In this document: in pieces, positions 43,111 to 52,477 of the stretch
Numbering within the stretch: position 1 is the stretch's first letter
Layout: each line of letters opens with the position of its first letter
Source of the DNA: Paenibacillus rigui
GTDB taxonomy: Bacteria; Bacillota; Bacilli; Paenibacillales; NBRC-103111
Direction: 5' to 3'
DNA length: 64,000 nt
NCBI RefSeq assembly: GCF_002234615.1
Contig: NZ_NMQW01000020.1
Span: 62,001-126,000 of the forward strand
Position numbers and translations under genes: made by a program
Notes under the pieces: model-generated
Database searches by the model: none
What the model saw: the letters and a program-made list of their open reading frames with translations, nothing else
Told to the model about the DNA's origin: nothing

Positions 43111-43314
43111 ATGAGATTCGCAAAAAAATGCGCCCAATTCATAGGAGACCATGTCGAAATATTCAGTGGCAATCATTTTATTGAAGGGCAGCTGGTCGGG
43201 GCGAACAGCAGTGTGTTATTCGTTAAAACCGAATCGACAGGCTATGCTCCAGAACCGCAAATCGCTCATGTCGTGAGCACCAAGATAGGCTATATTCGAA
43301 TATTGTCCGAATAA
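43111..43314 (+). CDS. Small DUF2642/Sm-like protein, second copy
   Basis: A 67-residue protein with IGDHVEIFSGNHFIEGQLVGANSSVLFVKTES, the same strand pattern as its upstream neighbour, and a final IGYIRIL strand. GAAGGAGGC precedes ATG 43111, only 19 bases after the previous stop. It converges with the glycosyltransferase gene. Confidence 0.55.
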   Translation: MRFAKKCAQFIGDHVEIFSGNHFIEGQLVGANSSVLFVKTESTGYAPEPQIAHVVSTKIGYIRILSE

Positions 43315-43333
43315 ATCCGAGGTGTTGTAAGGG

Positions 43334-44680
43334 TTAGCTGCGTTGAAGCCGAAAAAGCAGCCATTCCCTCCATGATCGGTAGTTCTCTTTGTTTCGTTGC
43401 GATGTGCTTTGGACTCGGTACCGGCGGTGGTATAAAGAGGCACCGGCGTGCACAGCGGCGGAGTGAGGATTATCATGGATCAGACGTGCGAGCATTTGAA
43501 TATCTTCATAGAATCGCCCTTCCAGCGGATCGTCCGTCCACCATCCACCGATATGCCGTAAAGCTTCGGTACGATAACAACGGGGGGCGACAGGCAGCCC
43601 TTTCACCACGAATTCCGGCCAGTCGGACAAGGTGTGAGCAGCATGCACCGTTCCTTTGTAGTGCAAATCTTGTACTCTTGACCTGGAAGGCGAAGTCCAC
43701 AGCTCATAATCTCCATAGAGGATGGATGCATCGGGATGGAGTGCGATTTGCTGCCGCAACAGCTCCAAGCAATTCGAAGGCAGCCAATCGTCGGCATCCA
43801 GCTCGACCAGCCATGCTCCGCGGGCAAGGGTTAAAGCCTGGTTCAGCCGCACTGCCTTGCCTTTATTTCCGCTGCCGGGGATGAGCTGGATGCGGGGATC
43901 CTTTGCGAAAGGGTACAATTGAGACGCGCGCAGGGGAGGAGTTGAGCCGTCATCAAGAAGGAGAAGCTCCCAGTTAAGCTCTGTTTGCGACAGCAGACTT
44001 CGTAATGCCCAAGGGATATATTCGGCATCATTATAACAGCACATGACGATGGAGAAGAGTGGCTCAGTTGAAGCAGGTAGAGCTGGTGCCTGCAAGGGGA
44101 GAGCTGCTGCCTTTACTAACGGTTGAATGTGTCTATATACAGATGCCGGCCCACGAGCAGCATGAACAAGCTCTGGAGAACTGGCTTCGCTTGTATCCGA
44201 ATAACTAAACCTGCGCCCGGACTGTCTCAGTAATGCCCAACGGGTAGGGGAAAAAGCAGACAGCTGCTCATATTTATCCTCCAGCACATAGCTTTCAAAT
44301 GGCAGCAGGCCTGTATCGGCAAATCCAGCCGTCCATCCGCTGCGGAGTACAGCTTCGCGGTTCCATAGGAGCGGGATTCGGAGTAGAGGCTTATAGCTCG
44401 GTGGAGAGGGATGAATGAGCTCGAACAGAACGCCTGTTCTGTCGCTAAGGAGCATGGCCGCTATTCGGTCCAGCTGTTCCAGTAAAGCAGCGGACGGTTG
44501 GATTCTATTACGGGATAGGGTGGCCGGTGGAAATACACAAAAATACGTATCCTGCAGACCGTCCAAATAAGCATTTATTTGTTTTGCATAATCGTTCGTG
44601 ATTTCAATCACGTGCCAGCCTTCCTGCTTAAGACGGAGTGAGGCTGTTGGTTGATGCGATCCTAATATAAATGCGTGCAT
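43334..44680 (-). CDS. Family 2 glycosyltransferase
   Basis: A 448-residue protein. The first 200 residues are a poorly conserved domain. A GT-A glycosyltransferase domain follows: LFSIVMCCYNDAEYIPWALRSLL, the LLLDDGST nucleotide site, and LDADDWL as the metal-binding DxD. A later segment with FYEDIQMLARL supplies the likely catalytic Asp of the ED motif. It uses a nucleotide sugar, probably to build a surface glycan. The ribosome binding site is weak. It is divergent from the next glycosyltransferase gene. Confidence 0.85.
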   Translation of the reverse strand: MHAFILGSHQPTASLRLKQEGWHVIEITNDYAKQINAYLDGLQDTYFCVFPPATLSRNRIQPSAALLEQLDRIAAMLLSDRTGVLFELIHPSPPSYKPLLRIPLLWNREAVLRSGWTAGFADTGLLPFESYVLEDKYEQLSAFSPTRWALLRQSGRRFSYSDTSEASSPELVHAARGPASVYRHIQPLVKAAALPLQAPALPASTEPLFSIVMCCYNDAEYIPWALRSLLSQTELNWELLLLDDGSTPPLRASQLYPFAKDPRIQLIPGSGNKGKAVRLNQALTLARGAWLVELDADDWLPSNCLELLRQQIALHPDASILYGDYELWTSPSRSRVQDLHYKGTVHAAHTLSDWPEFVVKGLPVAPRCYRTEALRHIGGWWTDDPLEGRFYEDIQMLARLIHDNPHSAAVHAGASLYHRRYRVQSTSQRNKENYRSWREWLLFRLQRS

Positions 44681-44821
44681 CAGGCTTCATGCCCCCTTGC
44701 GCAATCATTAAGTTGCTGTATTACAGCTTATGTCTCATTTACAGGAAGAGGAAGCAAAAGGGGCTGGTTCAGGTCAGCTAGATACGAAGCTCCTTAATCA
44801 GTGGACGAAAGGATGAGACGC

Positions 44822-45883
44822 TTGATTATCATTTACCCTCCCACGATTGATTGGGGATGGATGAAGCAGCGTCCCCAACAATTGATGACCCGTTTGGCGA
44901 GAAACGGCCATACGGTTTTTTTCTGCAATCCGACGCGGGCGGACCGGCCGATCGAGCGGATCGAGCCCAATTTATATGTAGTTCATCAATACGAGCAGTG
45001 GCTGGCCGGCCCTTGGCCGGAGTACCGCAGGAACGCAGGAAGCCATACCAAGGTTGTGGTGTGGTGCTCCTTCCCGAAGCTGGCAGCAAGTCTGCAGGCC
45101 TGCAAGCCTGATTTTATCGTATACGATTGTGTCGATGAATTTGCGCAGTGGCAGCTTTATGAGCCCATGATGTTGCGGCTGGCAGATGCTGTTGTTTGTG
45201 CGTCCGAACGTTTGTTCTATCGCATGAAAAGAAGCTGCCCGGATCAGAAAATCCACCTCATTCGGAACGCCTATGATACCGATATGGGACTTCATGTAGA
45301 GGCGGCTGTGAAAAATAAGTATGGCTTGCCAGGCATGGCTCCGCTGCCTCCCGACTTGCCGGAAAACGGTCTGAAGCGTATCGGCTATATAGGTGCGTGG
45401 GCACCATGGGTCGATGATGCGCTGCTCCGAAAACTAGCTGATGCCATCCCCGAGGCGGAGCTTATTATCATTGGCCCCTCCTTCGGGAAGCCTTATCCTC
45501 GCCATGTCAATAACGGACGCCTCCGCTTTCTCGGACTGAAGTATCATGGGGAATTGCCTTCCTATCTCGAGCATTTGTCCGTGCTGCTGCTGCCGTTCCG
45601 GATCGAGCCGATCACTTTAAGCACGAATCCGGTAAAGCTGTACGAATATCTTGCGACAGGCAAGCCGGTCGTGTCGACGGCGCTTCCCGAAGCTATGCAG
45701 CTCGTTCCGGAAGTCGATGTTGCACTAACCCATCAGGCTTTCATCACGAAAGTACTTCACAGATTACGGGATCCGGGCAGCCGTTCTTCCCGAAGAGCGC
45801 TCGCACTCCAGCATACTTGGGAGCACCGGGCTTCTCAGGTGGAAATCGTGCTCGAACAACTGCAATTGTCTGATAGAAGCTAA
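44822..45883 (+). CDS. GT-B glycosyltransferase
   Basis: A protein of about 353 residues with a GT-B fold. It starts IIIYPPTIDWGWMKQRPQQL, which is nearly repeated in the glycosyltransferase at 47001-48575, so the two are paralogues. The C-terminal half has RIGYIGAWAPWVDD, IIIGPSFG and the sugar-nucleotide motif STNPVKLYEYLATGKPVVST. The TTG at 44822 is chosen because it matches the start of the paralogue and has AAAGGATGAG upstream; GTG 44801 and ATG 44813 are alternatives with poorer sites. Confidence 0.83.
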   Translation: MIIIYPPTIDWGWMKQRPQQLMTRLARNGHTVFFCNPTRADRPIERIEPNLYVVHQYEQWLAGPWPEYRRNAGSHTKVVVWCSFPKLAASLQACKPDFIVYDCVDEFAQWQLYEPMMLRLADAVVCASERLFYRMKRSCPDQKIHLIRNAYDTDMGLHVEAAVKNKYGLPGMAPLPPDLPENGLKRIGYIGAWAPWVDDALLRKLADAIPEAELIIIGPSFGKPYPRHVNNGRLRFLGLKYHGELPSYLEHLSVLLLPFRIEPITLSTNPVKLYEYLATGKPVVSTALPEAMQLVPEVDVALTHQAFITKVLHRLRDPGSRSSRRALALQHTWEHRASQVEIVLEQLQLSDRS

Positions 45884-45924
45884 GAATTGACAGGAAAATT
45901 GTGAAAATCCTAGGAACAACAAAT

Positions 45925-45966
45925 AAGGCAGTTCATCAACACTGAAAAACGTTGAGGGACTGCCTT
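45925..45966. terminator. Terminator between convergent glycan genes
   Basis: AAGGCAGT and ACTGCCTT, with an inner ATCAAC/GTTGAG pairing, make a strong hairpin. T-richness is modest on the plus side. Confidence 0.65.
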
Positions 45967-45977
45967 CGTTATGCTCT

Positions 45978-46994
45978 TCATATACGATGCCGAAGCTTGC
46001 GTTCAATGTCTTCTTTTAATTGATGGAGAGAATGGCGGCTTGCGTGTTCCATCGCTTTGACTCGGTGGGCAACACTGCGCATCTCCGCCGGACCTTGCTT
46101 GATGAAACGAGCCAGTCCTTGCCGGATGATGTCTTCGGAAGAGCCCGCATCACAGTAATTGGCTTCAAGTCCGAATTGAGCGAGCAAATGGTACACCTTG
46201 CTCATCTTGCTGATGCAAAAGACCGGAACACCCCCGCGAATTGCCGCGATAGCCGGATGCAGCTTGAAGGTTATTAAATAATCTACGGACTGAATGAAGC
46301 TGTACACAAGCTCCAGCTCATATTCCGGATGCGGCGCGTCCACATGGGCTTGGGGCTGCAGCTCAATAATCCGGGCTTGAAGCTTCTTGCAAGCACTCAT
46401 ATCGGAATAAGGATTGTTCGAATGATTCAATACGGGAATCAGCAGGATACGGTACCCTTGCGAGGCGTAATCGGCTAGAATCGAAGCCATGATGTCGAAA
46501 GGAAAATCTTTATAGGTGTGAATACATACGCCCAGGGTCTTTTTCCCGGAAACGCGCTGGATCGGATATTTCGGCTCCTCATAAGCAAATACCATATCGG
46601 GAACGGTTGCGATCTTGGAGTGGAGCTGGAGTCTCCGGCAAATTTCAGTGGAGTTCTCATCCCGGGAATACAGCATTTGGGCGTGAGCCATCCAACTGCG
46701 GTGTTTGGCGATTTCGGCCTCCGGCCAAGTAGCTTCCGGATAATTATCAACAACGCCTACACCGTAAATCCATGCAGGATGCTGAAGCAGTCGTGGGGGG
46801 AAATAGTTCGAATTATAGTGATATGGAATGATAAGGTCGCCTCCGCCAACAATGACGGCATCGATTTGACTGGCATCCACACGTGACGAATGGGGAAATA
46901 CTTGATGTTTATGAAATACCTGCTGCAATGTCTTGAGGAATAACTCATCTCCAAAATTGCCCATGCCATAATACCCGCATACACCAATGTTCAT
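45978..46994 (-). CDS. Polysaccharide pyruvyl transferase family protein
   Basis: A 338-residue protein of the CsaB-like family that adds ketal pyruvate to polysaccharides. It begins IGVCGYYGMGNFGDELFL, followed by VIVGGGDLIIPYHYNSNYF, and later has LITFKLHPAIAAIRGGVPVFCIS with the conserved His. In Bacillus, CsaB pyruvylates the wall polymer that anchors S-layer proteins. This gene lies six bases after the glycosyltransferase on the same strand, so they form an operon. AAAGGATG precedes the ATG. Confidence 0.87.
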   Translation of the reverse strand: MNIGVCGYYGMGNFGDELFLKTLQQVFHKHQVFPHSSRVDASQIDAVIVGGGDLIIPYHYNSNYFPPRLLQHPAWIYGVGVVDNYPEATWPEAEIAKHRSWMAHAQMLYSRDENSTEICRRLQLHSKIATVPDMVFAYEEPKYPIQRVSGKKTLGVCIHTYKDFPFDIMASILADYASQGYRILLIPVLNHSNNPYSDMSACKKLQARIIELQPQAHVDAPHPEYELELVYSFIQSVDYLITFKLHPAIAAIRGGVPVFCISKMSKVYHLLAQFGLEANYCDAGSSEDIIRQGLARFIKQGPAEMRSVAHRVKAMEHASRHSLHQLKEDIERKLRHRI

Positions 46995-47000
46995 CCTATG

Positions 47001-48575
47001 TCATCCTTTCCGTTTCCTAATCTCTGATGTCGTGATCACAGTCAGCTTGGGGTTCGTTAAACGTACCAAACCGTTGGAGCCGCTCAAATGAATGGACATA
47101 TTTCCTTCGCTCTTTCGGCCAAAAGCGGGAATCAGCTCCGTAATATCTAACGATACGGTCTCATTGATTTGCTGCCGGTCCAGACGAAACGTGTGAACTA
47201 TTTGACTTGGCGGTTGGTTTGCAAACGTTAACCGGTTTAACGCCCATGTCTCCTTCACGATAGATAAGGTGACCTCCGCATGCGGCAGACTGCTGCTATA
47301 TCCGTCGAACTCCAGATACATTCGCCCGATATCCTCCGGAAGCGCCTCAGCCGGAGGCTTCAGCATGCACTGATATTGCCCGGCTTCCAGCTTGCCGACC
47401 AATACAGGGTCATTTTTTAAATTCAGCTCAGGGTAATAAGAGTTCATCGTACAATGTTGAAGCTCGAAGGAGGTGCTGTAAGGTATGGATACAGGCAGCG
47501 ACTGGATTTCCGGGGCTTGGGGGGAAGCGGGGGAAAAGCTCTTGATGTGCGCATTCAGCGTCCTTGCTATCACTTCATATCGGGCCTGCCAGCTGAATTG
47601 CCGGGCAAACGAGCTGCGGCTTGCTTTGTATGCATGCAGACGATCCTTGGCGTTCTCCGTTAATGCTTCCCGAATGGACGCAACGAACGCTTCCGGCGTA
47701 CCGGTGGTTTTGACGTGAGGCAGCAGCTTTTGCAGCTCCGGCAGCAGGGTGGACACGACAGGCTTGCCAGCCGCTAGAAATTCGTACACTTTAATCGGGT
47801 TCGTACTGACAGTAATACGGTTCAGCCGGAATGGGATGATACACACATCGAAGTACGACAAAATGTAGGGCAGCTCCTCATAGTCCTTATAGCCCAGCAG
47901 GTGTACGTTCGGGCCGAGCGGTCCCGTATCCTCCCGAAGAAGGGGGCCTACAATAACGATTTGCGCGTCAGGCATATGCTTGGCCGTATAACGGATCCAT
48001 TCCTCATCCACCCAAGGGGCCCAGGCGCCAATATAGCCAAGCTTCGGTCCTTTGGTTGGAGGCAAATCGTACAATCGTTGAGCTCGACAGTAGGTGGAGA
48101 GTGCAACAGGGGCGAAATGCTCCCAATCACATCCATTCGGCACTGATACGACCGGCTTATCCTTAACAAGCTGCCGCATTTTCGTAAATAAATGATCCGC
48201 GGTGCAAAAAATAACGTCTGCTTTACCTGCCAAGCTCTGCTCTTCCTGTTCCCATTCCGGGAAATCATCTACACAATCATATACGATATAATCCGCCTGT
48301 ACTTGCGCGGCAAAGGCAATTTTACGACTCCACGTAGACCATAACAGTTTTTTGTGCCCGGCGCTAACTTGAGGGTATAACTGATGCTGGAAATAGGCCG
48401 CATGGCGAATGACAAATACATGGGGTGCGGTTTCTTCCAGGACCGGCCCCTCCGTGTTATGCTTATCATAATAGTAGACCGTATGACCGTGCTTACCGAA
48501 TTGCTCCATCAGCTGCTGCGGTCTTTGCTTCATATAATTCCAGTTAATTGTTGGAGGGTAGATAACAATACACAT
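47001..48575 (-). CDS. GT-B glycosyltransferase fused to a DNRLRE/CBM96-like beta-sandwich
   Basis: A 524-residue protein. Residues 1 to about 360 are a GT-B transferase paralogous to the one at 44822 (IYPPTINWNYMKQRPQQL, LGYIGAWAPWVDEE, STNPIKVYEFLAAGKPVVST). After a Pro/Ser-rich linker, residues about 390-524 form a beta-rich domain. It has the run IGRMYLEFDG, WALNRLTFANQPPSQ, then LDITELI, which is the plan of DNRLRE/CBM96 domains (W-E-x-x-x-T-W/F-x-N-x-P, then a final D-V/I-T). Such domains are normally on secreted proteins. AAAGGAAGGAG precedes ATG 48575. Confidence 0.8.
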   Translation of the reverse strand: MCIVIYPPTINWNYMKQRPQQLMEQFGKHGHTVYYYDKHNTEGPVLEETAPHVFVIRHAAYFQHQLYPQVSAGHKKLLWSTWSRKIAFAAQVQADYIVYDCVDDFPEWEQEEQSLAGKADVIFCTADHLFTKMRQLVKDKPVVSVPNGCDWEHFAPVALSTYCRAQRLYDLPPTKGPKLGYIGAWAPWVDEEWIRYTAKHMPDAQIVIVGPLLREDTGPLGPNVHLLGYKDYEELPYILSYFDVCIIPFRLNRITVSTNPIKVYEFLAAGKPVVSTLLPELQKLLPHVKTTGTPEAFVASIREALTENAKDRLHAYKASRSSFARQFSWQARYEVIARTLNAHIKSFSPASPQAPEIQSLPVSIPYSTSFELQHCTMNSYYPELNLKNDPVLVGKLEAGQYQCMLKPPAEALPEDIGRMYLEFDGYSSSLPHAEVTLSIVKETWALNRLTFANQPPSQIVHTFRLDRQQINETVSLDITELIPAFGRKSEGNMSIHLSGSNGLVRLTNPKLTVITTSEIRKRKG

Positions 48576-48723
48576 AGCGATTTCTCCTTCCTTTCTATTA
48601 TTATTAAATAGGATTAACAATTTAATATATTAATATTTAGATAGATTGGTGAGGGTGATAATGGTATAATTATGTTTTGGCGTGAAAACGATAGTATAGA
48701 GATGTTCAATTACAGGAGGCAGG

Positions 48724-50706
48724 ATGGGCGTGCAGCGTTATCCCTTTGCATATGAACCGAAGCAATCCTTTGTTCAGCAGGTAAGCGATTGGGTTGCAGA
48801 TGTATTTTATGAGATTTTACCCGAGTCGGGGTTCGAGGTTCGTGATGAACAGATTTATATGGCTTTTCAGCTGGAGCGGGCTTATGCCGACAAGCAGACC
48901 ATTTTTGCCGAGGCCGGTGTCGGTACGGGGAAAACCTTGGTCTATCTGCTGTATGCGATTTGCTATGCGAGGTATACCCGTAAACCAGCCATTATTGCCT
49001 GTGCGGATGAGTCTTTAATCGAGCAGCTGGTCAAGCCGGAGGGCGATGTAGCGAAGCTTGCGCGGCATTTGGGACTTACCATTGACGCCAGACTAGGCAA
49101 ATCTCCGGACCAATATTTGTGCTTGAACAAGCTGGAGGCGTCCCGTATTCAAGAGGATGATTCGGATTTATTTCAGGACATCTATGCCGAGCTGCCCGGG
49201 TTCGTGAATTTACCGGAAGCACTACAGTCATTCTATCCTTACGGGGACCGGCGCCAATATGCGCATCTGAACGATGAGCAGTGGAGCAAGGTGAGCTGGG
49301 ATTCATTCCAGGATTGCCTGGTATGCGACAAGCGGCATCGCTGCGGACAGACCTTGTCGAGAGATCATTACCGCAAATCAGCGGATCTCATCATTTGCTC
49401 CCATGACTTTTATATGGAGCATGTATGGACCTATGAGGCGCGAAAGCGTGAAGGACAGCTGCCTTTGCTGCCGGAGCACAGCTCCGTTGTTTTTGACGAA
49501 GGGCACTTGCTGGAAGCTGCCGCGCAGAAGGCTTTGACCTACAAGCTGAAGCATGACGTGTTCGAATCTATTATGACGCGATTACTCCAAGGCGAAATTC
49601 GTGAAAAGCTGGCTGTCCTGATCGAGGAAGTGATAGAGCAGAGTGACCTGCTATTCCTGCTGCTGGAACGGCACAGCCGCTCGGTTCCAGGCTCGAATCG
49701 GAAAGAGATCCATCATCATGAGGAGCTGCTTCATGCCGTCCTCCGGTTTAAGGCTATCTTAGCTTCGATTGAAGAGGAGCTCGTATTCGAGAGCGGGCTG
49801 CACACACTGGATGAGTACCAGCTGCGTATTGTTGAAGAGCATATCGAGATGATTCAGCTCGCGTTAGGTATTTTTATGCAATCGAGCCAGGTTGTGTCGT
49901 GGGTGCTGGAGGAAGCGGATGGGATCATGCTGGTCATTATGCCGCGTAAAGTGAAAGAATTGCTTTCCGAACGTGTGTTCTCTCAGCGGATGCCTATCGT
50001 ATTCTCCTCAGCTACGTTAGCGGTTCATGGCTCATTTGATTATATTGCAGATAATTTAGGCATCCTGTCGTATTTATCGTTCTCCGTTGCTTCCCCCTAT
50101 GACTATGCGAATCAGATGCAGGTTGTGGTTCCCCATCAGGCTTCAGCAGACCATGATTTCGCGGGAAAAATGGATGCGGCTCTGCGCTTATTGCGTGCGA
50201 CGGAGGGGAGCGCACTCTTATTGTTCCCTTCCCGGGAAGAGATGCTTCGTTTCCGGCAAGCGGCCGCTATCCATCCGGCCTATGCAGGTATGCGGATGGA
50301 ATATGAAGGGGATCGGGAAATCAGTCATCTGATCTCCTCGTTTCAGAACGATGTACAGAGCATTCTGTGTGCTTATACCTTATGGGAAGGGTTGGATGTA
50401 CCAGGCCCTGCTTTGATGAACGTGATTATCTGGTCGCTGCCTTTCCCGCCGAACGACCCTGTGTTCTCAGCCATGCGCCAGGATGCGGAGCATCCATTCG
50501 AGCAGGTGGATTTACCGTATATGCTGCTGCGGCTGCGGCAGGGGATGGGGCGGCTTATTCGGTCTAAGGATGACAGCGGGATTGTTGCCATTCTGGACTC
50601 GCGTGTGCATACTCATGACACGATTCGCAGTAAAGTGAAAGAGGTACTTCCGGCCGATGTCGTCTGGAAGCAGTCGATCGAGGAGCTTGATCCGATTGTG
50701 ACTTAA
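48724..50706 (+). CDS. DinG/XPD-type ATP-dependent DNA helicase
   Basis: A 660-residue superfamily 2 helicase. Walker A is EAGVGTGKTL near residue 65, motif II is VVFDEGHLLE (DEGH), motif III is FSSATL, and motif VI is RQGMGRLIRS. Four cysteines lie between motifs Ia and II (YLCL near 138 and CLVCDKRHRC near 203-212) and can hold the 4Fe-4S cluster of the XPD/DinG family. It would unwind DNA 5' to 3' in repair. CAGGAGGCAGG precedes ATG 48724. There is no exonuclease domain, unlike the longer Bacillus DinG. Confidence 0.87.
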   Translation: MGVQRYPFAYEPKQSFVQQVSDWVADVFYEILPESGFEVRDEQIYMAFQLERAYADKQTIFAEAGVGTGKTLVYLLYAICYARYTRKPAIIACADESLIEQLVKPEGDVAKLARHLGLTIDARLGKSPDQYLCLNKLEASRIQEDDSDLFQDIYAELPGFVNLPEALQSFYPYGDRRQYAHLNDEQWSKVSWDSFQDCLVCDKRHRCGQTLSRDHYRKSADLIICSHDFYMEHVWTYEARKREGQLPLLPEHSSVVFDEGHLLEAAAQKALTYKLKHDVFESIMTRLLQGEIREKLAVLIEEVIEQSDLLFLLLERHSRSVPGSNRKEIHHHEELLHAVLRFKAILASIEEELVFESGLHTLDEYQLRIVEEHIEMIQLALGIFMQSSQVVSWVLEEADGIMLVIMPRKVKELLSERVFSQRMPIVFSSATLAVHGSFDYIADNLGILSYLSFSVASPYDYANQMQVVVPHQASADHDFAGKMDAALRLLRATEGSALLLFPSREEMLRFRQAAAIHPAYAGMRMEYEGDREISHLISSFQNDVQSILCAYTLWEGLDVPGPALMNVIIWSLPFPPNDPVFSAMRQDAEHPFEQVDLPYMLLRLRQGMGRLIRSKDDSGIVAILDSRVHTHDTIRSKVKEVLPADVVWKQSIEELDPIVT

Positions 50707-50716
50707 CTGAACGTAC

Positions 50717-50777
50717 AAAAAAAGGACTTGAAGGGTTTGGCCAATAAGGGGCCGAGCCATTCGAAGTCCTTTTTTTC
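50717..50777. terminator. Bidirectional terminator
   Basis: A-rich and T-rich ends flank the arms AGGACTT and AAGTCCT, with inner pairing of GGCC. It lies between the convergent helicase and DUF3817 genes. Confidence 0.85.
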
Positions 50778-50786
50778 TCATCGTCG

Positions 50787-51080
50787 TTATCTCTGCTCGC
50801 GGCGCAGTCTGGAGTCGAGAACGAATGTGCCGAACGGGAGCAGCGAAGCCACAACAGCCGCGAGCACCCGGAGAATGGACCAACGATGTACGATTGTCAC
50901 ATGCGCTACGGCGAGCAGGTACAGGACGAACAAAAATCCATGCAGCGATCCGACCCATTTGACCATCTGGGGGAGGTCGGCATAATATTTGAGCGGCATG
51001 GCGATGAGAAGAAGCACGAGGAAGGAAATCCCTTCATAAATACCGATAGCACGCAAGCGGCCTATAGGCGTTCTGAACAT
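50787..51080 (-). CDS. DUF3817 family membrane protein
   Basis: A protein of about 97 residues with three membrane helices and the DUF3817 pattern: LRAIGIYEGISFLVLLLIAMPLKY, then VKWVGSLHGFLFVLYL, and a C-terminal PFGTFVLD. The function is unknown. ATG 51080 is chosen; a GTG four codons earlier overlaps the AAAGGATG site. Confidence 0.85.
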   Translation of the reverse strand: MFRTPIGRLRAIGIYEGISFLVLLLIAMPLKYYADLPQMVKWVGSLHGFLFVLYLLAVAHVTIVHRWSILRVLAAVVASLLPFGTFVLDSRLRREQR

Positions 51081-51298
51081 GGTGAGGAACACATCCTTTT
51101 TATAATGGCAATCTCTACTATATTATATAGGAAAATAAAGCTTCGAACAGGCTCTGTCGAAATCGTTCAGAAACTATTCAAACTTCGCCAAAAAAATTGC
51201 ACTAAATCAATATTTAATGCAATTTGTGTTATAATCGTCAAATGAACAAGGATACAATCAGTTGGACGTCTAGGAAAGACACAGGAGGACGAGCAAGC

Positions 51299-52246
51299 AT
51301 GTCTAAACATACGATGCAGGGTACAGAGATGAAGCATCTGGTTCAGGATACATACGAGAAGGAACTGGACTTGTTTATGATTTCCATGAAGACCAGTGGG
51401 ATGACTGCTTCTACACAGCAGGCTTACCGGGACGATGTACAAAGCTTTTTGGCAACCGTCCATCCGAAAAAGGTGGAAATGATCGCTAGGCCGGATATTT
51501 TAAAGCATATCGCCGAAATGATGCAGAGAGGCGTCGGCGACCGGGCGCGCAACAGGTCCTTGGCTGCGATCCGGGCTTTTTACCGTGCGCTGATCGACAT
51601 GCAGCTGCTGGATCGCAATCCCGCTTCCGAGGTTAAGAAATCCAAGGAAGAAAAAAACCGGATTCCCGTGTATTTGGAGGAATCGGAGCTGGAGCAATAT
51701 ATTCATGAAACGGATGGCAAGTACTATCATCGCAACCTGGCTATCCTGATGCTGATGGGCTATGCCGGGCTGAGGGTCGGCGAAGTGCATAGGTTGAATG
51801 TGGAGGATATTCATATGAACGGCCATTTGAATGTGCTGGGGAAGGGGCGCAAGTGGAGGGTCATCCCGCTTCAGGAGGAATTGCTGGAAGTGGTAAAGCA
51901 GGTAATGGAGCAGCGTATTTCTCCAAAGTCGAATAAAGAGAAGGCTCTATTCGTATCCCAATTCGGTCGAAGGCTATCCCGCCGCATGATTCAGCATATT
52001 GCCAATCGGACCTTTGATAAAATGAAGCGAAACGCCCCGGACATGGCAATCCGCAAATTTTCCAGCCATAAGCTTCGCCATTCGTTCGGCACGAACCAGA
52101 TCCGGAACGGGACGGATTTACGCACGCTCCAGGAGCTGCTTGGGCATAAAAGCATTGAAACGACGCAGATTTATACGCATGTTTCGAATAAACAGCTCAT
52201 TGAAGCGATGGGTCGCGTGAAGATTCCGATTCAAAGGCAAGTATAG
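51299..52246 (+). CDS. Tyrosine-type site-specific recombinase
   Basis: A 315-residue XerC/XerD-like recombinase. The N-terminal SAM-like DNA-binding domain covers about residues 15-110. The catalytic domain has Arg in AGLRVGEVHRL, the HKLRHSF box, LGHKSIETTQIYTHV with the nucleophile Tyr, and a Lys in the VLGKGRKWRVIP beta turn. There are no neighbouring phage, transposon or att-like repeats, so it is more likely a chromosomal recombinase than the remnant of an element. ACAGGAGGACG precedes ATG 51299. A TATAAT -10 box is at 51230-51235. Confidence 0.88.
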   Translation: MSKHTMQGTEMKHLVQDTYEKELDLFMISMKTSGMTASTQQAYRDDVQSFLATVHPKKVEMIARPDILKHIAEMMQRGVGDRARNRSLAAIRAFYRALIDMQLLDRNPASEVKKSKEEKNRIPVYLEESELEQYIHETDGKYYHRNLAILMLMGYAGLRVGEVHRLNVEDIHMNGHLNVLGKGRKWRVIPLQEELLEVVKQVMEQRISPKSNKEKALFVSQFGRRLSRRMIQHIANRTFDKMKRNAPDMAIRKFSSHKLRHSFGTNQIRNGTDLRTLQELLGHKSIETTQIYTHVSNKQLIEAMGRVKIPIQRQV

Positions 52247-52477
52247 AGACCGTAAATTCTATTAATGTGGATAATAATTAATAAGATTAATTATAAAATC
52301 CTGATTTCGGGACGATACGGGTGCGCGAAATGCCATTCGTGTCGTTTTTTGTCTCGGACAAATGACCTGTTTTCGACATGATAGATTAAGAGAATATGCC
52401 CTGTTTTCGTTAGAGGATTCCTGATATATTGATTGGGAGCCATTCCCATCCAGTAGATCGAAACAAGAGGTGACTCC

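Noticed and set aside
43372-43884. Open frame of 170 codons on the plus strand over the family 2 glycosyltransferase
   Set aside because: The minus-strand gene has clear GT2 motifs, and the plus-strand frame is basic, unstructured and has no start signal.
51299-52246. Integrase of a prophage or integrative element
   Set aside because: No phage or transfer genes, no tRNA gene and no direct repeats were seen near it; a chromosomal Xer-type role is simpler.
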